A DNA stretch of 64,000 nucleotides from Planctomycetota bacterium (GTDB lineage: Bacteria; Planctomycetota; UBA1135; UBA2386): positions 119,053-183,052 of the forward strand of contig JAHBXX010000004.1 in assembly GCA_019636245.1 (NCBI GenBank). Direction: 5' to 3'. The notes under the pieces are model-generated. The model had not been told where the DNA came from, made no database searches, and saw only the letters and a program-made list of their open reading frames with translations. Below, piece by piece: positions 1-7,994 of this stretch. The position numbers and the translations under genes were made by a program. Position 1 is the stretch's first letter. The number at the start of each line of letters is the position of its first letter.

Positions 1-547
1 AGCCCTCGAGTCGGACCCACGCGCCGCGTCGGATCGAGTCCTCCGGCGGGATCGAGAAGGCGGCGATCGCGTGGCCGCCGTCCGCGAGCCGGATCGTGGC
101 TTCGTAGATCGAGTAGCCGGCCAGCGGATGCCCTTCGCGCGGGCCTTGCAGGTCCTCGAGGGTGCCTTCGTACCAGAGCCAGCGGCCGCGCCATGTCGGC
201 ATGTCGGCCCGCAGGACCTTGAGCGGCACCGCCTCCTCCGGCGCGCCGAGCGCCGCGGCCACGGTCGGACCGACGTCGATCGCGAGCGCGAGCAGGTGGC
301 GCAAGGGCTCCGGCTCGAGCTGCAGGCGCCGCTCCCGGGTGTCGTCGCCGGCGGCGCCGAGCACCGCGCGGTCGAGGATCGGCACGGCGACGACAGGCTC
401 GACGCGCGGTTCGTCGGCGGTGGGCTCCGGGCCTTCGCCGAGCCCGAAGACCACGTAGACCATCGCCGCCAGCATGGCCCCGGCGACCAGGAAGCGGACG
501 GCGGTGGGGATCGGCGGCAGCAGCCGCGGGGGTGGGGGAGCGCGCAT
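1..547 (-). CDS. membrane-anchored protein of unknown function (partial)
   Basis: The frame is open from an ATG at 547 down to base 2 without a stop, so the C-terminus lies off the left edge and at least 182 residues are present. After a short proline/arginine-rich N-terminus (RAPPPPRLLPP) there is one hydrophobic segment, roughly residues 18-37, then a soluble region rich in E, P and R. This suggests a single-pass protein with the bulk outside the cytoplasm. I recognise no family. It is the last of four minus-strand genes here, 62 bases after the AhpD-like gene, with a hairpin-like repeat between them. Codon use matches the neighbours. That it is a gene is fairly certain; its function is unknown. 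Confidence 0.65.
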   Translation of the reverse strand, partial: MRAPPPPRLLPPIPTAVRFLVAGAMLAAMVYVVFGLGEGPEPTADEPRVEPVVAVPILDRAVLGAAGDDTRERRLQLEPEPLRHLLALAIDVGPTVAAALGAPEEAVPLKVLRADMPTWRGRWLWYEGTLEDLQGPREGHPLAGYSIYEATIRLADGGHAIAAFSIPPEDSIRRGAWVRLEG

Positions 548-568
548 CGGCACGAACGAGGATAACGG

Positions 569-606
569 GCCGACCCCGGAACGGGTTGGCCCCGGTCCGG
601 GTCGGC
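569..606 (-). terminator. possible hairpin after the AhpD-like gene
   Basis: Bases 569-579 (GCCGACCCCGG) pair with 597-606 (CCGGGTCGGC) with one bulge, just past the stop at 610. There is no T-run, so it may be only GC-rich chance pairing. Confidence 0.25.
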
Positions 607-609
607 GGC

Positions 610-996
610 TCAGCCCTGGCCGTCGGGCCGCTCGAACAGGCCGCCGAGGTGGAAGTTGGCGATGTCCGAGCGATCGACGATGGTGGCGGCGTTGACGCCC
701 AGCGTGATGGCGATGACCTCGGCGATCTCCTCGCTGGTCGCACCTTCCTTCTTCGCCTTCTTCAGGTGGCCCTCGAGGCAGCCCTTGCAGCCCGACGTCA
801 GCGCCGCGGCGATGGCGATGTACTCCTTCGTCTTGAGGTCGAGCTTCGACTTGCCGTAGGTCGCCTTGTAGAAGCCCATGTAGAGCTGCTTCAGTTCCGG
901 CGTCAGCAACGCGTAGCTGCGCATCGCCGAACTCGGCAGGCGGCCGTCGGCCAGGGTGTCGTCGGGTGCGGTCTTCGTCTTGCGATCGTCGCTCAT
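610..996 (-). CDS. carboxymuconolactone decarboxylase (AhpD-like) family protein
   Basis: This 128-residue protein has the AhpD-like all-helical fold signature. The motif SGCKGCLEGH places a CxxC pair at C70 and C73, followed by H77. In AhpD these residues form the redox-active disulfide and proton relay used against peroxides; in true carboxymuconolactone decarboxylases the CxxC is absent. The conserved run through KTKEYIAIAAAL just before it also fits. A peroxidase or thiol-disulfide role in the cytoplasm is therefore more likely than aromatic ring degradation, and no aromatic-pathway genes are nearby. The start ATG at 996 has no clear Shine-Dalgarno. An exact 10-base palindrome (TCGTATACGA, 1051-1060) lies about 55 bases upstream. 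Confidence 0.85.
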   Translation of the reverse strand: MSDDRKTKTAPDDTLADGRLPSSAMRSYALLTPELKQLYMGFYKATYGKSKLDLKTKEYIAIAAALTSGCKGCLEGHLKKAKKEGATSEEIAEVIAITLGVNAATIVDRSDIANFHLGGLFERPDGQG

Positions 997-1084
997 GGCA
1001 GAGGTGGCAGGGAGGGCGCGGACGGGAGCAGCCGCATCCGGTGGCTCCGTTCGTATACGACGCTGGCCCCGAAAGGGATGCGGA

Positions 1085-1510
1085 TTATTGCAGGCCCAAC
1101 TGCAGGCGCACCAGGGCGTCCCGGTCGGCGGGCAGCTCCAGGGTGCGGAACGCCTGCTCGAAGGGCAACCAGTGCATCTCGCCGATCATCGGTCCGGGCC
1201 GCAGCGCGCCGACCGGCTCGCTCGGCGTGCCGGCTTGCCAGGCGTAGGGCCATTCGACGACACCGACCTCGCCGAACAGCTCCTTCTGCGGTTGCAGCAG
1301 TTCGATCAGGTGCACGGGGCGGCGCAGGCCGGTCTCGGCCATGACTTCGCGCCGGATCGCGTCCTCCAGCTTCTCTCCCGGCGTCACCGGCCCGACGACC
1401 GGGCCGAGCGGCCATTCCTCCCGTGGCTTGTGCCGCAGCAGCAGGTATTCGACGCGCTGGTCGAGCACCTGGAACACGAAGACGCGCACGCGGTGTTCGA
1501 GGCGGAACAT
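1085..1510 (-). CDS. NUDIX hydrolase
   Basis: A 141-residue single-domain NUDIX protein. The box runs from GPVTPGEKLEDAIRREV through MAETGL, matching G-x5-E-x7-REU-x-EE-x-G-U except that the first glutamate of the EE pair is alanine; the second metal-binding glutamate and the RE pair are kept. The family cleaves nucleoside diphosphates linked to another moiety, and the substrate cannot be read from sequence. The N-terminus (FRLEHRVRVFVFQV) gives the usual first strand. It ends in TAA, rare among the genes here. It sits between an exported esterase and an AhpD-like gene on the same strand, but gaps of 88 and 135 bases argue against tight coupling. Confidence 0.85.
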   Translation of the reverse strand: MFRLEHRVRVFVFQVLDQRVEYLLLRHKPREEWPLGPVVGPVTPGEKLEDAIRREVMAETGLRRPVHLIELLQPQKELFGEVGVVEWPYAWQAGTPSEPVGALRPGPMIGEMHWLPFEQAFRTLELPADRDALVRLQLGLQ

Positions 1511-1645
1511 GCGAGTGGACCCGATGGACGGGAGGTCGACCGGCCGGGGCCGGAGCGCACCTCTCTAGTCCCCCTCATCGGCCAGGATGCAGCGGGGGCA
1601 CACGACGGGGGGCGGAATTTCCGGGCTGGGGCGCCGGCCGGGGCC

Positions 1646-2686
1646 TCAGCGATCCGCCCCCTCCCCGCCCGCGGAGCCCGGCTTCTCGCCCTTGCCAGCG
1701 CCGCCTGGTCCGCCGGGGACGGTCTGCCTGGCGCCGTCCGTTCCGCGCCCGGCGAACGCTTCGCCGACCGCTGTGAACGAGTACGGCAGCGTCTGGTGCT
1801 CGAAGTTCGAGCCCCAGGAATGGCCGCCGCCCTCGATCAGGCGCCACGTGTGCGGGATCGCCTTCGCCGCCAGGGCCTCGTGCAGCAGTTCGTTGCCGGC
1901 CTGGAACCCATAGCGGTCCTCGGTGCCGGCGTCGAAGTAGATCCGCAGGCCGTGCAGGGCCTTGGGCTCGAGCTGCAGGGCGATGCACAGCGGATTGGCC
2001 ATCTGCCACGGCTCCTTCTGGATCGGATCGCCGAACACCTCGTCGAGGCCGAGCCGCTTGGCGTAGCCCTTCAGCCGTTCCGGCAACTGGTCGGGATCCT
2101 CGGCGAACACGGCGCTGCTGTGGGCGCCGACGACGCCGAACAGGTCGGGCTGGGTGAAGGCGATGCGCAGGGCGGCCATGCCGCCCATGCTGACGCCCAG
2201 GATGGCGCGTTGCTGCCGCTCCGCCCGGATCCGGTAGGTGCCGTCGAGGTGGGCCAGCAGGTCCTTGGTGATCAGGTCCTCCCAGCGCTGGTCCTTGCGG
2301 TTGAAGTACATCGACGTGCGGCCGCCGTTGGGCGTCACGAACACGCACGGCGGCAGCTTGCCGTCGGCGATCGCCCGGTCGAGCACGGGGGCGCCACCGC
2401 GCTGGTGGAAGCGGAGGTGGTCCTCGTGCATGCCGTGCAGCCAGATCACCAGCGGCCAGCGGACCGCCTGGTTGGCGTCGTCGTCGTAGCCCTTCGGCAG
2501 GTAGATGCCGTAGGGCACCTCGCGGTCGACGGCCTCGCTGCGGAAGCTGGTCTCGCGGAACGTCAGGTGCTGCAGCGCGGGCGCTTCGGGTTCGCGCCGG
2601 TTCCGGCGCGCCCGATCGCCGTCCTGGGCCATCAGCAACGCGGGAACGAGCAGGGCTGCGACTGCGAACGGGAACCGGGCCGGCAT
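1646..2686 (-). CDS. exported alpha/beta hydrolase (esterase family)
   Basis: The 346-residue product begins with a signal peptide (hydrophobic AVAALLVPALLMA, probable cleavage near residue 20). It continues as a putative-esterase alpha/beta hydrolase of the feruloyl esterase/PHB-depolymerase-like type. The nucleophile elbow is GVSMGG with the serine at about 166; an oxyanion-type LHGMHED stretch lies upstream, and the late GGGHSWGS supplies the likely catalytic histidine. The C-terminal 40 residues are low-complexity G/A/K/E. Expected role is ester hydrolysis outside the cytoplasm; substrate unknown. The start is supported by GGAGG at 2693-2697, six bases before the ATG. It is divergent from folC with 74 bases between. 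Confidence 0.85.
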   Translation of the reverse strand: MPARFPFAVAALLVPALLMAQDGDRARRNRREPEAPALQHLTFRETSFRSEAVDREVPYGIYLPKGYDDDANQAVRWPLVIWLHGMHEDHLRFHQRGGAPVLDRAIADGKLPPCVFVTPNGGRTSMYFNRKDQRWEDLITKDLLAHLDGTYRIRAERQQRAILGVSMGGMAALRIAFTQPDLFGVVGAHSSAVFAEDPDQLPERLKGYAKRLGLDEVFGDPIQKEPWQMANPLCIALQLEPKALHGLRIYFDAGTEDRYGFQAGNELLHEALAAKAIPHTWRLIEGGGHSWGSNFEHQTLPYSFTAVGEAFAGRGTDGARQTVPGGPGGAGKGEKPGSAGGEGADR

Positions 2687-2760
2687 GCGTTACCTCCGAG
2701 GGAGTGTGGTCGGTAGTGTTGCCGCCGAGGTCTCGTTCGCCCAGTGGGCGTCGAGAATCC

Positions 2761-4047
2761 ATGGACCCCGCCGCCGAAGCCCTCGCCCCGCTGCTGTCCA
2801 GCCTCGTCGACTACGAGCGGCTCCGCCCCGACCGAAGGCTGTGGGACCTGGCGACCATGCGGCGTCTGCTGGCGCGGCCTGGCGCGCCGCCGCGGCCGCG
2901 GCCGGCGGTGCAGGTGGGCGGCAGCAAGGGCAAGGGCACGACGTGCGGATTCCTCGGCGCGCTCGCCCGGGCGGCCGGGCGGCGAGCGGGCGTCTACACG
3001 TCGCCGCACACCGGCACCCTGCTCGAGCGCCTCGCCGTCGATGGCCGCAACGTCGAGGTCGAGACCCTGCGCCGGCTGCTCGCCGCGGTGCTGGCCGCAC
3101 CCGGCGGCGAACGCCCGCCGACGTTCTTCGAGGCGATGACCGTGGCGGCCGCCGACTGGTTCACCGAGCAGGCCGTCGATCTGGCCGTGTTCGAGGTCGG
3201 CCTCGGCGGCCGCCACGACGCGACGACGGCCCTGCCGGTCGACGCGGGCATCGTCACGACGATCGAACTCGAGCACACCGACGTGCTCGGTGACACCGTG
3301 GCCGCGATCGCCGGCGAGAAGGCGTTCGTGGTCCGCCCGGCGGGCATCGGCTTCACGGCGGCGCAAGGCGAGGCGCTGACGGTGCTGCGCCGCCACGCCG
3401 AGGCCGTGCAGGCCAGGCTGCTTGTCCTGGGGGAGCAGTTCGGGCTGCGCGACGTGCGCTGGGAGCCGCAAGGCTGCCGCGCCCGTCTCTGGTTGCCCGA
3501 CGGCCGCGACCTGAGCGTGTTCCTGCCGGACGCGGCGGCGTTCGAACTGCCGGCGCTGGCGCTCGCCGCGGCGGCGTTCGCCCACCTGCTGCCGGCGGCG
3601 TCCCTGCCGGTGGATCCGGCACCGCGACCGGGACTGGCGTGCCGCTTCGAGGTGCGCCGCGACGACGACGGCGAGGTCCTGGTCCTCGACGGCGCCCACA
3701 CCGAACAGTCCCTGCTCGCGGTCGCCGCCGAACTGCGCCGGCGCCATCCGGGCCGCCGCGCCGCGGTGCTGTTCGCCAGCGCCGCCGGCAAGCGCTGGCG
3801 CGAGGGGTTGAGTGCGCTGCTGGCGGTTGCCGATGACTTCGTCGTCACCGAACTCTCGGGCACGGCCAGCGAGGCCGCCGAGGCGCTGGCGGCGCACCTG
3901 CGTGCGCACGGCGCCCGGTGCGAAGTGGCGGCGGACGCGGCGTCCGGTCTGCAGGCGCTGCGCCGGCGGGCCGGCCCGCGGCTGGTCACCGGCTCCTTCT
4001 ACCTCGCCGGCCGGATCCGCCGGCTCCTCGACGAAGCACAACGATGA
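2761..4047 (+). CDS. folC: bifunctional folylpolyglutamate/dihydrofolate synthase
   Basis: FolC adds glutamate to dihydropteroate or folates, using ATP, in the cytoplasm. The 428-residue protein has the family P-loop GGSKGKGTT near residue 60, the TSPHTG strand, FFEAMTVAA, EVGLGGRHDATT and the TTIELEHTDVLG metal/ATP segment. It ends with a Mur-ligase-like C-terminal domain (LDGAHTEQS) carrying the glutamate-binding region. I chose ATG 2761; the frame stays open to an ATG at 2704, but the extra residues look unlike the family. Its stop overlaps the next gene's start as ATGA at 4044-4047, so translational coupling is likely. Confidence 0.92.
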   Translation: MDPAAEALAPLLSSLVDYERLRPDRRLWDLATMRRLLARPGAPPRPRPAVQVGGSKGKGTTCGFLGALARAAGRRAGVYTSPHTGTLLERLAVDGRNVEVETLRRLLAAVLAAPGGERPPTFFEAMTVAAADWFTEQAVDLAVFEVGLGGRHDATTALPVDAGIVTTIELEHTDVLGDTVAAIAGEKAFVVRPAGIGFTAAQGEALTVLRRHAEAVQARLLVLGEQFGLRDVRWEPQGCRARLWLPDGRDLSVFLPDAAAFELPALALAAAAFAHLLPAASLPVDPAPRPGLACRFEVRRDDDGEVLVLDGAHTEQSLLAVAAELRRRHPGRRAAVLFASAAGKRWREGLSALLAVADDFVVTELSGTASEAAEALAAHLRAHGARCEVAADAASGLQALRRRAGPRLVTGSFYLAGRIRRLLDEAQR

Positions 4048-4586
4048 ACGAACGACCCGAACCCCGCGGCGCCGCAGCCACTCCCGTGTTCGTCGAGGAC
4101 CTGTTCCTGACCGACGTGTTCCTGATCAAGGGACGGCTGCCGAACAAGAACAAGCGGCTGTCGAACCTGCTCGAGGACTACACGCGCACGTTCCTGCCCG
4201 TGCACGATGCCACGCTGGTTTCCCTGCGCAGCCACGAGGTGATCCGCACGCCCTCGGTCATGGTCAACGTCGGCGAGGTCATCCTGGCGCACGAACTGGT
4301 CGAGGTGGCCGGCGACGAGGCCCAACGGCGGCTGGCCAGCGGCAGCGTCAAGACCAGCCGCATCCGCGCCTTCTACAACGGCATCGTGCAGTTCGAGATC
4401 GCCGGCCTGATCGAGAGTGGCGCCTACGAGTCGCAGCCGGTGGTGAACCGGAAGTACTTCGTCATGCAGAAGCCCGTCGTGCGTGGCCTCGACCTCGAGC
4501 AGCCGGAACTCGGTCTGCTGCAGGGCCTCGACTACGCGATCGTGCGCAAGGATCGCATGGCCTACGTCTACGACTTCGGGACGTGA
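4044..4586 (+). CDS. conserved-looking protein of unknown function, coupled to folC
   Basis: A 180-residue soluble protein starting at the ATG inside the ATGA overlap with folC. It has no signal peptide or membrane segment. After about 15 loosely charged residues the body reads as alternating beta strands, for example LFLTDVFLIKGRLPN, ATLVSLRSHEVIRTPSVMVNV and YFVMQKPVVRGLD, with a charged helix (EVAGDEAQRRLASGSVKTSRIR) in the middle. I do not recognise the family. Codon use and the coupled start make it a real gene. A role with FolC is only suggested by the overlap. Confidence 0.75.
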   Translation: MNERPEPRGAAATPVFVEDLFLTDVFLIKGRLPNKNKRLSNLLEDYTRTFLPVHDATLVSLRSHEVIRTPSVMVNVGEVILAHELVEVAGDEAQRRLASGSVKTSRIRAFYNGIVQFEIAGLIESGAYESQPVVNRKYFVMQKPVVRGLDLEQPELGLLQGLDYAIVRKDRMAYVYDFGT

Positions 4587-4653
4587 GCGGGGCGACCTTC
4601 TCCGCCCGCGTTGCCCCGGCACGGAGGGTCGTCGCCTTGCATCGCGCCCGGCG

Positions 4654-5448
4654 ATGGCCTCCACTCCAGGTCGCGCGACCCCCATGGCAGCCTCGGCGGA
4701 CCCAGCAGGAACCTCGCCGGCACCGGCTGCGGACCCGGCCGTTCCGCTCGCGGCCGGCAGGATCCCGGCCCTGTCGCTGGTCATGCCGGCCCACGACGAA
4801 GCCGCCGGCATCGCGTTCGCCGTCGCCGAAGCGGTGCAGGCGCTCGGCGAGATCGCCGGCAGCTGGGAGCTGATCGTCGTCGACGACGGTTCCGTCGATC
4901 GGACCGCGGCGATCGTCGCCGAGCGCGCCCGCCACGAGCCGCGGATCCGCCTCGTGCGCACGGAGGGCCACGTCGGCTATGGGGCGGCGTTGGCCCGGGG
5001 GCTGCGCGCGGCGCGGCTCGAGGTCGTCGCCTACACCGATGCGGACGCGCAGTTCGAACTGCGGGATCTGCCGGCCCTGCACCAAGGCCTCGCCGACGTC
5101 GACATGGCGGTCGGCTACCGGGCCGCGCGCCGGGATCCGCGCCTGCGGCGCCTCACCTCCGCCGTCTACCGCTGGCTGGTCGGGGTGCTGCTCGGGCTCC
5201 GGGTGCGCGACGTCAACTGCGCCCTGAAGATGCTCCGCCGCGACTTCGTGCAGCGGCTCGACCTGCAGAGCCGCGGCTTCCTGGTCGACGCGGAGCTGTT
5301 CCTGCGCACGCGGCAGCTGGGCGGCCGTTGGCGCGAACTGCCGGTGCAGCATCGACCGCGTGTGCACGGCGCCTCCTCGATCCGCTGCACGACCGCGTTT
5401 ACGACCATGGGCGAACTGCTCCGCCTGCGGCGCGCGCTGCGCCGCTGA
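4654..5448 (+). CDS. glycosyltransferase family 2 (DPM1-like)
   Basis: A GT-A fold transferase of 264 residues. The opening strand ALSLVMPAHDEAAG is followed by VVDDGSVDRT (nucleotide-sugar binding), GYGAALARGLRAA and the metal-binding DADAQF (DxD type). Downstream, RDVNCALKMLRR and FLVDAELFLR resemble polyprenyl-phosphate sugar transferases such as dolichol-phosphate mannose synthases. There is no C-terminal membrane segment, so it is probably cytoplasmic or peripheral. Start ATG 4654 gives a 38-residue alanine/proline-rich lead; ATG 4684 is an alternative. It follows the folC pair after 67 bases and may be read with it. Confidence 0.85.
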   Translation: MASTPGRATPMAASADPAGTSPAPAADPAVPLAAGRIPALSLVMPAHDEAAGIAFAVAEAVQALGEIAGSWELIVVDDGSVDRTAAIVAERARHEPRIRLVRTEGHVGYGAALARGLRAARLEVVAYTDADAQFELRDLPALHQGLADVDMAVGYRAARRDPRLRRLTSAVYRWLVGVLLGLRVRDVNCALKMLRRDFVQRLDLQSRGFLVDAELFLRTRQLGGRWRELPVQHRPRVHGASSIRCTTAFTTMGELLRLRRALRR

Positions 5449-5501
5449 CCGCCGCTGCCCGCCGGTCCGGCGGGGTCGCCCCGACCCGTTCGAGGACCGG
5501 C

Positions 5502-5529
5502 TTGACCCGGCCGCCGCTGCCGCCACGAT
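5502..5529 (+). promoter_or_regulatory. possible sigma70-type promoter for the DUF2752 gene
   Basis: TTGACC at 5502-5507 is followed after 16 bases by CACGAT (three of six matches to TATAAT), 38 bases before the ATG at 5568. The -35 is good and the -10 poor. Confidence 0.25.
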
Positions 5530-5567
5530 CTCGCGTCGCGGCGGCGCCAGGCGGCCCGCCTGTTGTC

Positions 5568-6050
5568 ATGACCTCACCCGCGACCCCCGCCGTGCGCGCG
5601 CCGCTGACGATCCCGCTCGCCGACGGGCCGGTCGCGGCCTGGGCCGATCGCTGCGCCGCTGCCGTCGTCGTCGGCGGGGTCGCCGCCGTGACCCTCGTGC
5701 TCCGGGGCGTCCAGCCGGATGGGCGCGGCTTCGGCACCCACGAGCAGCTGGGGCTCGAGCCGTGCGGGTGGCCGTTGGCCTACGGCATTCCGTGCCCGAC
5801 CTGCGGCGTCACCACGGCGGCCTGCCACCTCGTGCACGGCAACCTGCTGGCGGCGTTCGCGACGCAGCCGTTCGGCGCCACCCTGATGCTCACGGCCCTG
5901 CTGGCCGCGCTGCACGCCGCGGCGTGCCTCGTGCGCCGCCGCTCGTTCGCCGACCTGCTGGTGCGCCTGCCCGTGCGACGCCTGTTCGCCGGTGCGGTGG
6001 CGCTGCTGTTGGCGACCTGGGGCTGGAAGTGCCTCGTGTTCGTCCCCTGA
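5568..6050 (+). CDS. DUF2752 family membrane protein
   Basis: A 160-residue membrane protein with three probable hydrophobic segments (about residues 28-46, 105-122, 143-157). The DUF2752 signature sits in the middle: PCGWPLAYGIPCPTCGVTTA, with the PCPTCG cysteine pair and two following threonines, then a helix with FATQPFGATLM. The family is common in Planctomycetes, Bacteroidetes and actinobacteria and has no established function; the cysteine pair suggests metal or thiol chemistry but that is not shown. It lies between a GT2 gene and the convergent rsgA, leaving only 10 bases before the rsgA stop. Confidence 0.85.
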   Translation: MTSPATPAVRAPLTIPLADGPVAAWADRCAAAVVVGGVAAVTLVLRGVQPDGRGFGTHEQLGLEPCGWPLAYGIPCPTCGVTTAACHLVHGNLLAAFATQPFGATLMLTALLAALHAAACLVRRRSFADLLVRLPVRRLFAGAVALLLATWGWKCLVFVP

Positions 6051-6060
6051 CCGACCGCGG

Positions 6061-7047
6061 TCAGCGCCGGCCCGGCCGTCGCCGCCCGCCGCCCGGCCGC
6101 CGTGCCGACCCGGCGCGGCCCGCCGGTCGCTCGGCGTCCAGCGCCCCTTCGAGCATCGTGCGGTAGCTGCGGTAGCGCGACGGCGCCAGCGCGCCGCCGG
6201 CCAGGGCCGCCCGCACGGCGCAATGCTCCTCCTCGGCGTGCAGGCAGCTGCGGTACTCGCACTGGGGCAGCAGGGCCGCGATCTCGGGGAACAGGAACTG
6301 CAGCTCCTGCGAGCCGACGCAGAACAGGTGGAAGTTGCGCACTCCCGGCGTGTCGAGCACGTGGCCGCCGCCCGGCAGCGGCAGCAGCTCCGTGTGCGTC
6401 GTCGTGTGCCGACCCTGGCGGATGTGGTTGAGGTCGCCGACCCGCAACTGAACGCCCGGCACGACGGCGTTCAGCAGCGACGACTTGCCGGCGCCGGACA
6501 GGCCGCAGACGACGGTGCGGTTGTGGTGGAGCAGCGCGGCGACCTCTTGCAGCGCGGCGACCGTCTCGTGCCCGGGCCGGATGCTGGTCGCCAGGGTCCG
6601 CACGCCGGCGGGAGCGTAGACCTGCTGCCACCGCGCCGCGGCGGCCGGATCCAGGTCGGCCTTGGTCAGCGCCAGCGTCGCCGGGATGCGCTCGCGCGCC
6701 GCTGCCGCCAGGATGCCGTCGACCAGTTCCGGCTGGAACGGCGGCGAGTCGACGCTGGCCACCGCCAGCACCTGGGTCAGGTTCGCCGCGAGCACCTGCG
6801 CCTGTTCCTCACCCTCGCTGCTGGCGCGGCGGTGCAGCTGCGAACTGCGCGGCAGCACCGCGTCGATCGAACGCCCGCTCGGACCGAGCACGATGCGGTC
6901 GCCGACCGCGAGCGGCCGCTTCTCGCGCGAGGCGCCCTCGAACAGCTTGCCGGCCAGCGGCAGCTGCCGGCGTTCGCCGTCCACCTCGACGTGGCAGACC
7001 TTCGCATCGATGCGTAGAACGAGGCCCTGCGGCGATGGCGATGGCAT
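6061..7047 (-). CDS. rsgA: ribosome small subunit-dependent GTPase A
   Basis: RsgA is a late 30S-assembly GTPase with circularly permuted G motifs. The 328-residue protein shows an N-terminal OB-fold part, then G4 (LTKAD), G1 (GLSGAGKSS, about residue 183), G2 threonines (RHTTTHT), G3 (DTPGV), and a zinc motif near the end, CEYRSCLHAEEEHC. The C-terminal tail is R/G/P-rich. Start ATG 7047 gives MPSPSPQGLVL. That start overlaps head-to-head with gluQ (7035), so the two genes share up to 13 bases of 5' coding sequence. No Shine-Dalgarno is visible at either start. Confidence 0.93.
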   Translation of the reverse strand: MPSPSPQGLVLRIDAKVCHVEVDGERRQLPLAGKLFEGASREKRPLAVGDRIVLGPSGRSIDAVLPRSSQLHRRASSEGEEQAQVLAANLTQVLAVASVDSPPFQPELVDGILAAAARERIPATLALTKADLDPAAAARWQQVYAPAGVRTLATSIRPGHETVAALQEVAALLHHNRTVVCGLSGAGKSSLLNAVVPGVQLRVGDLNHIRQGRHTTTHTELLPLPGGGHVLDTPGVRNFHLFCVGSQELQFLFPEIAALLPQCEYRSCLHAEEEHCAVRAALAGGALAPSRYRSYRTMLEGALDAERPAGRAGSARRPGGGRRRPGRR

Positions 7048-7976
7048 CCGGAACCGGACTCGTGGGTAGGTTGGCGCCGAGCCCCACCGGAGCCCTGCAC
7101 CTCGGCAACGCGCGCACGTTCCTGCTGGCGTGGCTGTCGGTGCGTTCGCGCGGCGGCACTCTACTGCTGCGGCTCGAGGACATCGACGGGCCGCGCGTGA
7201 AGGCCGGTGCCGCGCAGGCGGCGCTCGACGATCTCCAGTGGCTCGGTCTCGACTGGGACGGCGAACCGGTGGTGCAGAGCGCCCGGCTCGAGCGCTACCG
7301 GCAGGCGGCGACGGCCCTCGCGGCCGCCGGACGGGCCTACGCCTGCGTCTGTTCGCGGCGCGAGGTCGAGGCGGCGGCCTCGGCGCCGCACGCGGGCGAC
7401 GAAGGGCCCGCCTATCCGGGCACCTGCCGCGGCCGCTTCGCCAGCCTGGCGGCGGCCCAGGCGGCGACCGGACGCGAGGCCGCCCTGCGGTTCCGCGTCG
7501 ACGTGGATGCGGTGCCGTTCGTCGACGCCTTCTGCGGGCCGCAGGCCGGCGCCACGGGCGGCGACTTCGTGATCCAGAAGCGCGATGGCGGCCCGGCCTA
7601 CCAGCTGGCGGTGGTCGTCGACGACGCGGCACAGGGCGTCACCGAGGTCGTGCGTGCGGACGACCTGCTGCCGAGCACGCCCCGGCAGCTGCTGCTCTAC
7701 GCGGCCCTGGGGCTCGCGCCGCCGACCTTCCGGCACGTCCCGTTGGTCGTCGGTGGGGACGGTCGGCGGCTGGCGAAGCGGCACGGCGACACCACGCTGC
7801 GGCACCTGCGCACCGCGGGGGTGGCCGCGGCGGCGGTGGTGGGGTACCTCGCGTTCCTCAGTGGCCTCGGGCCGGCGAGCGGCCGGGCGATGCCGGGCGA
7901 CCTGCTGGCGGGCTTCCGCTGGGAGCGCGTGCCGCGCCAGCCGGTGCGCGGCGACCAGCACGGCCTCAGCGGTTGA
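7035..7976 (+). CDS. gluQ: glutamyl-Q tRNA(Asp) synthetase
   Basis: This 313-residue protein is a truncated GluRS paralogue (YadB) that lacks the anticodon-binding domain and glutamylates the queuosine of tRNA-Asp. It has the class I signatures GRLAPSPTGALHLGN (HIGH-like) and RLAKRHGD (KMSKS-like), and the zinc-site pattern CVC...YPGTC typical of the family. Possible starts are ATG 7035, ATG 7041 and GTG 7062; the family usually begins a few residues before GRLAPSPTG, which would favour 7062 and remove the overlap with rsgA. A TAGAAC box at 7015-7020 inside rsgA could be its -10. Confidence 0.9.
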   Translation: MAMASGTGLVGRLAPSPTGALHLGNARTFLLAWLSVRSRGGTLLLRLEDIDGPRVKAGAAQAALDDLQWLGLDWDGEPVVQSARLERYRQAATALAAAGRAYACVCSRREVEAAASAPHAGDEGPAYPGTCRGRFASLAAAQAATGREAALRFRVDVDAVPFVDAFCGPQAGATGGDFVIQKRDGGPAYQLAVVVDDAAQGVTEVVRADDLLPSTPRQLLLYAALGLAPPTFRHVPLVVGGDGRRLAKRHGDTTLRHLRTAGVAAAAVVGYLAFLSGLGPASGRAMPGDLLAGFRWERVPRQPVRGDQHGLSG

Positions 7977-7977
7977 G

Positions 7978-7994
7978 GCGCCGCTCAGCGGCGC
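7978..7994. terminator. hairpin between convergent gluQ and kinase genes
   Basis: A perfect 7-base stem (GCGCCGC/GCGGCGC) with a 3-base loop lies just past the gluQ stop; the loop bases 7985-7987 are the stop codon of the opposing kinase gene. No T-run on either strand. Confidence 0.45.

Noticed and set aside
1051..1060. Perfect palindrome TCGTATACGA upstream of the AhpD-like gene
   Set aside because: A 10-base palindrome is expected dozens of times by chance in 64 kb; no second copy or promoter alignment was found.
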